DNA from: Arabidopsis thaliana
Taxonomy: Eukaryota > Streptophyta > Magnoliopsida > Brassicales > Brassicaceae
Length of the DNA: 64,000 nucleotides
Direction: 5' to 3'
Assembly: GCF_000001735.4 (NCBI RefSeq)
Contig: NC_003076.8
Span: forward strand, 3,596,001-3,660,000
The notes under the pieces are model-generated. The model was not told the origin of the DNA. It worked only from the letters and a program-made list of their open reading frames with translations, and did not search any database. Within the stretch, counting starts at the first letter, position 1, and each line of letters opens with the position of its first letter. A program made the position numbers and the translations under genes. Of this stretch, positions 1 to 10,489 are shown one piece after another.

Positions 1-1076
1 TAGCACTTAGCATTAGCAGCTTTGGAGGCGGGTCACGAAGCAATTCAAGAACATAAGCCCTGTCAAGACAAACCTCAGCTGCCAGATTTTTAATCTACAG
101 ATCACAACAAAACCATCCGTTATCAATTATGCATTTGAAAACCAGAGAACTACTTGTTCTTTGTCAACTCTTAAACAATTCGTAAGCAAAATCTCCAAAG
201 CAGACACTAACTCAAGCACTATGCTTTACACAATGTATTCAACATCACTTCAACACTGAACTAAAACTTACACTAGTTTTACGACGCCCAGCTTTCAATG
301 CATAAGCCAGTCTTTTAAGCTGCCAATTCTTCAGCTTAGTCGGTCTTTCATCTTCTTCGCTGTCATCATCATCATCATCATTATCATCATCATCATTATC
401 ATCATCATCATTATCAACATCAACATCAACATCACCAGTGACTGAACCAAACAAGTCGATGTCATCAACATCGTCACCAACACCCAATGCTCGAGCTAAC
501 TCATCGGCTAATGCCTCTAACTCTTCCTCACTTATCTCCTCATCATCCGAGTTATCATTCTTCAAATCTTCTTCTAAAAGATTAAACAATGCCTCAAATG
601 GATCCTCCTCCTCCTCACCTCCTCCATTATCAGCTCCATCCAAACTTTTCTGCCACAAACCATGAAATCAAAGGCTGATACAAAATCAAAAAGAGCCAAA
701 GTCTAATTCGAGGATTCACCAATTCTAACCGATAATAGCTCACTTAGTTAGTGTATCCAAATTCTAGTCAAATTCGGCGAAAGCAGCAGGTAAGAGCAAT
801 TGCGAACATAAATCATTCTCATTCTGATTTTCTTACCTTTTTGTTTTTCTTCGGAGACGAAGAAGACGAAGACACGAATCCTTTTCGATTCTTGCCACGA
901 GCAAAAACAAGTACAGACCGAGACGGATTGAGAATTGGAAGAGATAGACCACAAGGACTAGCGTTCCGATTCCGAAACAGAACTCTGTTGACGGATAATC
1001 CTGACGACGAAGAAAACGACGGAGGATGAAGATGAGAGACGACGCCGGCAGAAGATAGAGCCATGGCTTTTATCAT
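1..1076 (-). CDS. OCP3: OCP3 homeodomain protein, 5' part (runs off the left edge)
   Basis: Partial gene read leftwards. Exons 837-1076, 272-649 and 1-94 join in frame with GT-AG borders; the rest of the gene lies outside the window. The start is the ATG at 1076 (MIKAMALSS); the TTG just upstream is not needed. The N-terminus is Ser/Arg-rich and acid-poor, like a chloroplast transit peptide. Exon 2 is extremely acidic: Glu-rich, then an Asp/Asn tract at about residues 160-185 encoded by GAT/GAC repeats (360-430). The homeobox-like segment begins in KLKNWQLKRLAYALKAGRRK and continues in exon 3. OCP3 (OVEREXPRESSOR OF CATIONIC PEROXIDASE 3) is known as a regulator of resistance to necrotrophic fungi and of drought response, and has also been linked to chloroplast ndhB RNA editing, which would fit the transit-like start. 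Identity rests on recalled sequence. Confidence 0.93.
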
Positions 1077-1320
1077 CAAAACTGTTTGCTGTTTTCAGCA
1101 GCAGTGAGAAAAATAATCGGATTTTTATATGAATCTTTGTAAACGACGTCGTTTATCCCTTAAAGATCTAAACACTGACTCCGTTTTGTGTTTACAGTGT
1201 AGCAAAGCGTGTCGTTTATAAAGTATTTATTTTGTTCTTCGTCGTTATCGTCTGGTAACAACGGGTCCACTCTGCATCTCTCTCTCTCTCTCTAGATTTG
1301 ATTTCTTTGCGGGCTTGTTA
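1077..1320. promoter_or_regulatory. Bidirectional promoter between OCP3 and the membrane-protein gene
   Basis: Only 244 bp separate the two divergent start codons, so both leaders and the shared promoter must fit here. The right leader holds a CT dinucleotide tract (1277-1293), common in Arabidopsis 5' UTRs. The palindromic aacgacgtcgtt at about 1142 has an ACGT core of the kind bound by bZIP factors. No clear TATA box was picked out for either side. The division of the interval is inferred. Confidence 0.5.
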
Positions 1321-2347
1321 ATGGCGAACCCAGGGCAATCAAAGGGATGGATAAAGAAATGGACGTCTATGGCTTCATCGGTTTACTTCGTCTTGATCTT
1401 ATTCCAGATCCCTCTCTTCAGGTAAATTCATACTAAAACAAACTCTCAGCTGCGTAATTCGAACCCTATATTTCGTTATCTAGTGATGCGTCTATGAATC
1501 CGATATGTGGACGACGCTTAGTCTTTCTCTTGCGTAAGGTTGATTAATGAAAAACTTGATTTCTGATTCATTTTCAAGTTTCCGCATTTTTGTGTAGCTG
1601 GTTTTAGTATGAAACTCTAAGCTGATTCAAAATTTTATCAGTTGATTAGAATCTTAATAATATGGATCATTAGTCATTACTTGGTTTGTTTGTCTCTCTG
1701 GTTGATCTGACTTGAATCGTAATCTTAAAAACAGAGTTCCATGTAGATCTGGTATGTGTTCATCGCCAATCCATGTGACATCGTCTCAGTTGATTTCTAG
1801 TGAGATCTTTCCTGTTCCGATGATTAAGGCTCTCTTATACCCTGGTGCTGTAGTCAATGGCCTTGCCATCAACATGACATTTCCAAAGTGGGAAAATGTG
1901 TTAGATATCTACAATCTCACCAATGTGAAAGAAGCTTCTGCAGTGACCGATCTTCAACGCCTAGAGGTTCGCTTATTCTATCTCAAGAGCTCCTAACACA
2001 GTTCACTTAAGATTCTACTAATAGTCTCACAAGTGATACATTTTGTACAGGTTCTTGCAGGGAGCTACTTTTCTGTAGCTGGGGCGTTTGTGGGTTTGCT
2101 AAAGCCTGGAAGGATGAGCATGTTTGGGTCATTGCTACTAGTATGGGGTCTTGTTAAAGAAGGGATCTTAGGGAAGCCAGTAAATACTGACCCAGCCAAA
2201 ACTGTTTATGTGTACCCAACTATGGTGCTTGCGATGATCTGCGCTTTCTCTATGATAAAGTATGACTTGAGGAAAGCCACGAGGGCAGCTCCAGCTCGTC
2301 CCATTGCTAAACCTCTAATGAGCTCTTCAAAATCTAAGCTGAAGTGA
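1321..2347 (+). CDS. Small predicted three-pass membrane protein, unknown function
   Basis: Exons 1321-1421, 1735-1966 and 2051-2347 give a continuous 209-residue protein starting MANPGQSKGW. Hydrophobic segments lie near residues 20-34 (SVYFVLILFQIPLF), about 112-150 and 165-185 (VYVYPTMVLAMICAFSMI). The region between the first two is soluble, with a Cys pair. The C-terminus is short and basic and ends in a Lys/Ser-rich tail. Splice borders are canonical (AG/GTAAAT donor, ACAG acceptor). I recall this as AT5G11280, a plant-specific protein without an assigned role; I recognise no domain. Topology and membrane location are inferred from hydrophobicity only. Confidence 0.85.
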
Positions 2348-2958
2348 GTTTTTTGAGACTTAATAGGGCTTGTGTCCTGTCTTTGTACCAACACCCGGGA
2401 AAGGAAAATGTCCCGGAAAATGGCATTGTCACTATATTTTGCTCTCAGTTACCTTATGTTTCATGAATTGTCTATTTTCTAGGACACTGCTCAGTAGTCA
2501 ATATCTTCCAATATCAAAAAAGCACATAAATACGAAAATTGAAATGAGTAGCAATACAAGGGGTTCCAATGAAAAACCATCGTATTGCTTCCAGTTTCAT
2601 AATTCGTCCATCTTGCTCTTCAACTTGTTCGTGTAACAGCTTATTAACTGTAGTTTTTGAGGAATGAATCCTTGATAAAGTCCCCCCTTTCCCCATATAA
2701 TATAGCGTCTCTTTACTTAACCGAAAAGCCTATAACATTCACCACGAGAGGTTCGGATGACTTGGTTAAGTCCTACCAATGGTATGCGTTTCTTGGTCAA
2801 ATGAAATAGTGTTTTTGAAAGGCACAAACGATTTGCCATTGACATTTTCAATTTCTGACTAATTCTTTATCAATTTCTTTCTCCAGTAGTGCAAGAAACA
2901 AGTTTTCTCTCATCTTTACAGAATTCAAAGCTCTGGTGTAGTTGAAGTCATATAAGAC
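2348..2958. other. Spacer: 3' UTR of the membrane-protein gene and DUF247 promoter
   Basis: No supported gene. Short open frames here are small, start at non-ATG codons or cover the downstream UTR. The right half is the presumed promoter and leader of the DUF247 gene. Confidence 0.5.
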
Positions 2959-4227
2959 ATGGATCAGAATCAGGGTATTACAGTCCTTCCAGGTGATGCC
3001 CTTGTGGATTCCATCAAAGAGAACTTGGAATCTTTGTCTTCTCTTTCAACCAACTGTTGTATCTATAAGGCACCTGAGAGGCTGCGCAGATTGAACCCCG
3101 ATGCTTATTCGCCTCGGGTTGTGTCGATTGGACCCTTACACTACGGTAAAGAAGAACTTCAAGCCATGGAAGATCATAAACTTAGGTACCTACAGAGTTT
3201 TATTCCTAGAACAGCCTTAAGTTTGGAAGACCTGGTAAGAGTTGCAAGGACATGGGAAGAAAGGGCTCGCTTTTGTTACACAGAAGATGTAAGACTTAGT
3301 AGCGATGAATATGTGAAGATGTTAATCGTTGATGCAAGCTTCCTAGTAGAACTTCTTTTGAGGTCTCAGTTTGATGTATATAGAGGTATGCTAGATAGGA
3401 TATATGGGAAGCAAAAGATGATTGTCGATGTGAACCATGACGTTATGTTACTTGAAAATCAGCTTCCATATTTTGTTGTCGAGGGGATGTTTGGATTGCT
3501 ACATGTTGACTACCATAGGGAACTTCCCCCTCTGACTCGAATCATTCACAACCACTTCAAGAAATTCTGGATGAGCATCCCTTCATTTTCGAGAAGCATT
3601 TCTGATTCAAAGATCTGTCATTTTGTTGACCTTCTGCGATCTATTCACCTGCCTTTGGTTTTGAGTTTTCCTGGAGGAAGCATGAGGATGATGGACTCTG
3701 TACTGAGTGCAAAAGAGATTCAAAATGCCGGTGTTAAGCTCCAGCCCGCAGATAACAACACCTGCGCACTTGACATAAGCTTTGCAAACGGAGTCCTCAC
3801 GATTCCCAAAATCAAGATCAACGACATCACAGAATCTCTGTACAGAAACATCATCTTGTTTGAGCAATGTCATCGTTTAGATGCTTACTTCATTCATTAT
3901 ATGAGGTTCCTCAGTTGCTTCATAAGATCTCCCATGGATGCTGAGTTGTTCATTGACCACGGGATCATTGTGAACAGATTTGGAAATGCAGAAGACGTTT
4001 CGAGGCTGTTCAATAGCATATTGAAAGAGACAAGTTACAGCGGGTTTTACTATAAGACAGTCTATGGGAATCTACAAGCGCATTGCAATGCGCCTTGGAA
4101 CAAGTGGAAAGCAACTCTGAGACGTGATTATTTCCACAATCCTTGGTCAGCTGCTTCTGTTGTGGCTGCCTGTGTACTTCTCCTTCTTACTTTCGTTCAG
4201 GCTATATGCTCTATATTAGCTTTATGA
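2959..4227 (+). CDS. DUF247 family protein
   Basis: Intronless 422-residue frame from ATG 2959 (MDQNQGITVLP). DUF247 features appear in order: the N-terminal CIYKAPERLRRLNPDAYSPR block near residues 35-55, the VSIGPLHYG motif, EELQAMEDHKLRYLQ, the central MLIVDASFLVELLL segment, DVMLLENQLPYFVVE, and a C-terminal transmembrane helix (residues about 394-418). A DUF247 protein is typically membrane-anchored by this last helix and otherwise of unknown biochemistry; some members act in grass self-incompatibility. Length is near the usual 400-480. A partial relic of the same family lies about 1.1 kb downstream at 5327, suggesting an old tandem array. No disabling mutation is visible. I recall this as AT5G11290. 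Confidence 0.9.
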   Translation: MDQNQGITVLPGDALVDSIKENLESLSSLSTNCCIYKAPERLRRLNPDAYSPRVVSIGPLHYGKEELQAMEDHKLRYLQSFIPRTALSLEDLVRVARTWEERARFCYTEDVRLSSDEYVKMLIVDASFLVELLLRSQFDVYRGMLDRIYGKQKMIVDVNHDVMLLENQLPYFVVEGMFGLLHVDYHRELPPLTRIIHNHFKKFWMSIPSFSRSISDSKICHFVDLLRSIHLPLVLSFPGGSMRMMDSVLSAKEIQNAGVKLQPADNNTCALDISFANGVLTIPKIKINDITESLYRNIILFEQCHRLDAYFIHYMRFLSCFIRSPMDAELFIDHGIIVNRFGNAEDVSRLFNSILKETSYSGFYYKTVYGNLQAHCNAPWNKWKATLRRDYFHNPWSAASVVAACVLLLLTFVQAICSILAL

Positions 4228-4369
4228 CTTGTGAGACAGTAAAGGATAATCAAATGTTGGGAAAGAGGAATGTTATATATGCAGAGAATCTTGTAACAGA
4301 AGCAACATAAGATTACCAGTTATGTGTGTGGGTTTGTTGAATGTTGTATGTGAATCCAGTCGCCATTAG

Positions 4370-4475
4370 ACTGAGATTAGGGAGAAAAGAATCTGAGGGA
4401 TGTGAGGAAAGCTTCTAAACTCACTGAGATTAGGGAGATTAGAGTCTGAGGGATGTAAGCGAAGATTCTAAACCC
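4370..4475. repeat. Imperfect tandem duplication, two 53-bp units
   Basis: Unit 1 (4370-4422) and unit 2 (4423-4475) both read actgagattagggaga, then atctgaggga or gtctgaggga and end in ttctaaac. They differ at roughly ten positions. The pair lies in the presumed 3' UTR or just downstream of the DUF247 gene. Nothing suggests a transposon. Confidence 0.75.
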
Positions 4476-5326
4476 ATTTGTTTTTTTGTGATTCATTGAT
4501 ACTTTCATTGTTTCTTTGTTTTTCATCAATACAATTGTGGATAAGCAAATATGCATAGAGTTTATATGTTGAAAGCTTATCAGTCATTTAAAAGAAACGA
4601 ACAACATAGTTGTGTCCACTGAACTAGAACAGACATTAATTTACCCCAATAGTTAAAAAGTCCAATAGAAAGAACATAAAAACAAGAGACCATCATTTTT
4701 AAGAAATAAAACACAAAACACCGATGAGCCGTAGTATGGTATGGCTAGAGCTCAACTGGTCTTAGCTTGATCTGTGGTTGAAGGCTTGCAGACTCTTAAA
4801 GAGGAAACAGAGGAGGGATGATTAGTAGTGGTATCCCTAAGTTACGACACACAAGCTCACATCCATCACAATTGACCCATAAAAAATCTTATAATAAATC
4901 ATCCAACACAAATTCACGCTTAAACAAACTCAGGAGCAACAGTTGTACTAGTAAGGATGACTAGCATAAGAAGAGAATAAGTGATCATGTAAACAATAAC
5001 ACTGTTTTTACCATTTTATAGTGAGAAGTTACCGGTTTAGGCGTCCTGATCTTTGTAAATGAATCTCGTGCGCAATCACGGCGGTAGAGGCTATTGCCAT
5101 ACAGAAAATTATAGGTAAGTCGACTTTGAGAAAAGTATCTGAAGCGGTTTTAAGTCGAGCTACAGACTTAGGGATTTCTTGTTTGTTTAGTGGAGGACTA
5201 TATAAGGAACTGTAGCTGTGATAACTCAACTTAAGGAACTGAAGTGGGTATAGTTGAGAGTTTTTAAGGAGGAAAAGTGTTGGCGTATCTTCGAATTTTA
5301 GGATTTGATTGAATTTGTGGAAGATT
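4476..5326. other. Spacer between DUF247 gene and DUF247 relic
   Basis: AT-rich DNA without a convincing gene. A 66-residue minus-strand frame (5029-5229) carries one hydrophobic segment but no recognised motif, and I do not call it. Confidence 0.4.
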
Positions 5327-5371
5327 GAAGAACTTCAAGCCATGGAAATACATACATTGAAGTATACCTGA
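5327..5371 (+). pseudogene. DUF247 coding relic fragment
   Basis: Positions 5327-5346 are identical over 20 bases to 3151-3170 inside the DUF247 gene and lie in the matching codon frame (Glu-Glu-Leu-Gln-Ala-Met-Glu). The next 25 bases still align with substitutions and then reach an in-frame TGA. Flanking bases do not align by eye. This is best explained as the remnant of a second DUF247 copy in tandem orientation. Chance is unlikely at this length but the fragment is short. Confidence 0.55.
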
Positions 5372-5810
5372 AGACTAATTTGACGAATAAAATCAAGCAT
5401 GGAGGAATCAGTAAAAAGGGGATACCAAATGTTACACGGGAGACGTTAATTGTAGATGGAAATGTTTCCATATGAATATAGCATTGCGAAATCAGAACAA
5501 ACAACATAACAATCCAGCCATGAACAGTGAAATTTATATTAATTAACACTTTTGTATTCGTTTTCCAAGTGCTCCTAGGTACAAAATCCCGCAGGATAGT
5601 AAATAGTTGTAGCAATGCGATTAGAAAAATTCCATAACATTTATTTAAAGCTAAGTGGTGTGACAAGTAATGGCCTACAATTAAGGCGCCACACAATAGC
5701 TACAGAATTACAGACAGACAAAACTGGCAAAGAGACGACATAACATCCAATGTCTGAAAATAGGTATTTTGATCACCTGACTTGGGCTCTGTTTTCGATG
5801 TTGCTTGGTG
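5372..5810. other. Spacer and 3' UTR of CYCA2;2
   Basis: No gene seen. A hydrophobic 132-codon minus-strand frame (5298-5696) crosses the DUF247 relic and has no recognised family; it looks like AT-rich noise. The right end contains the 3' UTR of the cyclin gene. Confidence 0.4.
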
Positions 5811-8466
5811 TCATCTTGAGAATAGTGATGTGACTCGTTTGGGAGATGTCAGCTTTGCCACGCTCTTAAACTATCAAAGTCATACAGAATTAAAACCAGT
5901 TCAATCATTCATTCACTTTTCTTCAACAATCAGTAGTTTGATTTAACGGTGTTTTGTAGAGAAATGTACCTTTGGTTGGTTGTATTTCTCACGGGTGGCA
6001 GCGAGAGTACAGCCACTGGTGTTGAGCTGCAAGTCCTCCATGGCGAGAACTGTGTTCTTCAGCTCAGCTACCTCATATCTGGTGTAGTGTTGCAGAGTAG
6101 GGTTCTATAACCAAACATCATTCTTTTTATCAGCACAAAAAAGAGGCAAACACAAAAACAACCTTTTTCAAGATTCAAGAAACATGAGCTGACCCAAGGA
6201 TGGTCAGTTTGGTCGAGTGTCCATCGGGCTAGGAAAACAGCTGAAGCAGCAATTAGTGATGGCAGGAACCTTAGGAAACTATATTCCACCAGTGTCAATT
6301 CGGCGAGATAGTTTGCTAAATACTCCAGTTCAATGAAAGGCACCTGCAAAATAATTATAAGAAACAACGCACTACATTCAGATTCCAAGTTTCTGTAGAA
6401 GTGAGGGTTGATGATAAATGGATCATGGTTTCATACCTTGTACGAAGCTTGAGCTGCTTTAATGAACCGCCTGAAAAAACATTGGTAAGATGAAAACTCA
6501 GTGGTACTATTTTTAAACAAAGTTGGAAAGATATGATGATTCATAGTTCTGCCCTTTAGTATTTACCTCAGAAATGTTTTGGTGGTAGGAACCGATAATC
6601 TAAAGTGCACAAAATTTAGAATTTGAATCTCCATGCTCAGCACCTGAAACAAAGATTCCAGTTTATATATTTTCATCAAGAATCTGTACACATTAAAGAT
6701 ACCGAGAGATGTGTGATTTGAATGTTAATTACTTCTGGTCTTGTGTATGTGTTGGCCGTAATGAAGCAAAACTCCTCCACCCCTGGTGCGGAAAGCTCTT
6801 CATATTTTCTACAAGGTTCAACAAAAATGTATAAGGAAGATAAGCCTTACTTGTTTCTCTACTTAGCAAGTATACATATATATATAGGTTCGCGCTCTCC
6901 CAGTGATGGAAATGCTGTTCTCATTGCTATAACCTGAAATTGACAAACACACACAAACAACAAAGTAGGGACTTACGAAGCTATAAGCATGCAAGAGACA
7001 CCAAGGAGCTGGAGTCTTTGCCTTTCAATGTAACTGTTGGACAGAAACCGGTCGATAAGATTCACTGTAAGGTAAAGCGTATCTGGAACCAGCTTGTAGT
7101 CGTCAGAAACCTGAAAATACCACGCACTTCACTATTTTACTCAAAAGTACTCTCAGTTTTTGCTCTAATTTTTGTAAGAAAGCTATGTATAGTAAGGTTT
7201 AGTGTCCTATTCAATAAGAAACATAATAAGATGATGCCGTTATTTATATATATGAGCTAAGTTTGAAGGTAACTAACTTCTACAAGCCAGTCAATCAGAA
7301 TCTTTCTCATGTCTGGGTCGATATCTCGCTGCACAAGCTCCATATAATTAGCCAAGGGTCGTTGTTGAAGCTGCAAGAAAAGAGAGGTTATAACTCCAAC
7401 AGTCTTCATATAAGTAGTTATATTGAGATTAGTTACAAGAAGTTAACAGTGGAAAGATGTAAAGCAAATATTTGGATCATGTAATTCAATACCTCTGCAA
7501 CATGTATGTTGTCATATATATCAGCAGCATACAAGCTGCAACACTGTGGATCTTCGACGTTGGAATCAATATCTACAACTTGAAGTAACTCCATGACACC
7601 TGATCCATCTTCTTCTGCACAATCCAGTATAAGATACATACCTTAAGTAAGTTTGAGAAATTCATGTTGGTATAGAGTTCACTTGTTTCAACCCTTGACA
7701 ACACAAATTTAATGGGAATAACTAATTTCAGCATTCTGGAGTCCAATGCTTGATTTAAAGTTAGCGAGTGATCAACATGACCTCGGAAATGAGGAGAAGG
7801 TGGTAACTATCATTATTTTCACGAACACTGTAGTTCTTACGTTGCTCAGTAATTTCTTCATCTTTAAAGTTTGAAAGAGAGACATCTTGGGCTTCAGCCA
7901 TCCTGATCTTGGACAAATCTTCTGCTAATTTTGATTTTTCTGTATGCATATCTACCAGAATATCCATGGCACTGTTAGCACCTTCCTTTGCTGCTTTTTT
8001 AGGCTCTTTTAGACATTTTCTGTTTGCCTGCAACGTGATGTCAACAGTAATAAGCCCAAAGGGAAAGTTTGAAGGCTATATTACCAACATAAGATATAAA
8101 CCAACCAAGACAATGAAAGCGTATCATCTGAAATCTTTACCTTGATGTTGCCTCCCTTTCGAAGTTCTGAATAAATAATATCTGCAGAGGTATTACTCAC
8201 ATCCTTAAGTACTGCACGTCTCTTTTGCTGATAAACCAGAGGCAGGAAATTAGAGAGTTTAGCATCAGCTCTTGAAATTCATGACTTTCTATAAGAACAT
8301 GTTTCAGTACCTGTTTAAAAGAAGGTTTTGTTGGAGGTATTGATACTCCTCTTCCCATGGCTTTTTTAGCTCGTGATCTCGTTATTCGTACAAAACTCTC
8401 CTGTACATCTGAAGTAGAGATATTTTCTTTGTTTGCATTTGGATGCATCGAAGAAGAGCAATACAT
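5811..8466 (-). CDS. CYCA2;2: A2-type mitotic cyclin CYCA2;2
   Basis: Twelve exons, in transcription order: 8311-8466, 8141-8227, 7841-8027, 7493-7614, 7278-7370, 6977-7110, 6733-6808, 6567-6643, 6437-6470, 6194-6343, 5970-6104, 5811-5870. They join to 436 residues, the length I recall for this protein. The N-terminal region holds a destruction box (RAVLKDVSN, about residue 55). The cyclin box begins near residue 190 with [12 protein letters not shown], where the A-cyclin MRxxLxDWLVEV signature is intact, and a second cyclin fold follows. A2 cyclins bind CDKB1/CDKA, act in S-G2-M and restrain endoreduplication; proteolysis through the D-box is expected. A leader intron (8504-9164) precedes the start codon. 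The name is recalled (AT5G11300, formerly CYC3B). Confidence 0.96.
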
Positions 8467-8503
8467 AATTTAGTCTGGAAAAAGGCCAGTGGTTAAGCCA
8501 AGC

Positions 8504-9164
8504 CTGCAGAACAACAACAGTTCATAATCAAATGTCTATCCTTGCCTCCATCAAAAAGATCAAGCAATGTTCAAATGCAGCATAAATTTCAGGAAGAAAC
8601 AAGCATATAGTGGCAATTAAAACGATTTCTTCATACTCAAATTTAGCCACAGATCTCAATTCCACACGATTCTAACTATTGAGTAAATGTCAGCTTAAAC
8701 AAGCAACCCAGCTTATCACAACTAGTTTCTATGTTTCCTTCACATTAATCTGCATCGATAGATCCAATTTTCAAGCTAGTCATTTCCAAATCGAATTAAG
8801 CATTGTTCTTCATAGCAAAAATCCTTTAAAAGACCGATTACTTAAACAAACAATGAGCCATAGAGTACACACACGTTTCATAAAATCCAGTCAAACAGAT
8901 AAGAACGATCTCAACAATTTCAATTTCCCAGTGATTAGCCATGCTTGAAGAACAAATACGCAGAAACCAAATACAAGCGGAAACAACAAAGAGGAATCGA
9001 TCATCTCAATCGAAGACCAAAAAACATTCGCTAGAGAGATCGATTAGACTAAAATCCAAACTACTATTAGCTCCGATCGATCAAAACGCAGAGCAACAAG
9101 CTACGATTCAGAGAATCGGTAATCAAACAGGAAATTGTGAGCAGACGAGAGGTGATGATGATAC
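8504..9164 (-). other. Leader intron of CYCA2;2
   Basis: On the minus strand GAGCCAG/GTATCATC at 9165-9158 is a good donor, and TTGTTCTGCAG/GCTTGG at 8504 a good pyrimidine-rich acceptor; the second leader exon is then 8467-8503. The 661-bp interval has no convincing ORF. Long 5' UTR introns often raise expression in Arabidopsis. Inferred from splice signals only. Confidence 0.6.
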
Positions 9165-10489
9165 CTGGCTCAACAAATAGGTTTATGAGTTTGTGAAGGA
9201 GCTCTAATGGCGGTAAGAGAAGCTCAAGGAGAGAAGAGAACGCTCCAGAGAGAGAGAGAGTGTTGAAATATGTGTAGGTGGGGGAGAGAGCGGAGAGGAG
9301 CGGGGGAAGCGACTGACTGAAAAAGGTACTGTTTGAAATTCGGATTTTTTTGGATATAACAAAAAAAAAAAATCGGAATTTAAAAAATCTTTCTTTGCTT
9401 TTTTTGGAAAAATCTTCAATTTCTTTGGTAAAAAATTGTAAGAATGATTTCTATAATTTGGTCCAAGTTACTATACAAGGAATAGTGCAACTGTCTTTTA
9501 TTACTACACATATGTTGGAGCTGTCAATTAACAAAAAAAAGTTTATATGTTATGGTAATTTGTTTGTTTTTTAAGAACTACACTACTTCGATAGATAGAC
9601 AAATTATTGGTCGAGAAATTTCCGACAAACATAAAATGGTAATGACTATTATTTTGAAAACAAAAAATATATTTACCTTACGTAAATTACAGTAATTTCT
9701 AATTTGGAAACGAAAATACATTAATAGACATTATATTTACATTAAACGATTCTGTACGATATTATCACCGCAATGTATCTACCATCATTCACGTTTTTAA
9801 TCGTTGATTTACTTAATCAAATTAAAAGATGTTAATTTAAAATTCATGTATCTGGAAAATACGATCCAAATACACATCAACAAGTGCTCGAGTTCAGATC
9901 AATTATAAATTTTTGACATTTTTCTAATTATACACATATTTTCCAACTATTTTACCTTAAAATCAATTTAATATATTTGGTCAATAATATTTATATGTTT
10001 ATTTCTTTAAAGGGATAAAATAAATTTGAAAAGGAAATGGAGGGAGAAAATAACCACATCCATTGCCTTGCATTCTCACAATTATTTCGAAAGATATTTA
10101 TTCACATATAGAAATTCAAACATTAGTCAAAAAGGCGTTTCTACCAATTTAACAACATTAATTATATGTATTTGGACATATACGAATCACACGCATACAC
10201 GGATTCTTACTTGCAAAATAATAAATTGTAAATTATCCAAAAAAATAAATGATAAATTGTATATACATCTTTATAAAAAACAAATTAAATACGTGTGGAG
10301 AAGGACTAGAAAGACAATTTCTAAGTTGTATGAGGATATATATCAAATATTCTATATGTAACTTCATTTTAAAATAATGGGCCATGTTGATCGATATTTT
10401 CAGTTAACAAACAAAAGCCCAAATGGCGCGTAATCGGAGTGTCCTAATTTTCTCGGCGGACACTTAATTCTAATAAACGGCGGCAGAAA
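9165..10489. other. CYCA2;2 promoter side and SOAR1 promoter
   Basis: A GA-rich stretch at about 9225-9310 lies in the upstream leader or promoter of CYCA2;2. From 9350 to 10380 the DNA is very AT-rich and shows no gene. Just before SOAR1, atgggccat (about 10378) and agcccaaat (about 10417) are site II-type GGCCCA/AGCCCA elements, bound by TCP factors and typical of housekeeping genes. Confidence 0.45.

Noticed and set aside
5029-5229. 66-codon minus-strand frame with one hydrophobic segment
   Set aside because: No recognised family, non-ATG start, no support beyond an open frame.
5298-5696. Hydrophobic 132-codon minus-strand frame
   Set aside because: AT-rich sequence gives Ile/Phe/Leu-rich noise; no family, and it overlaps the DUF247 relic on the other strand.
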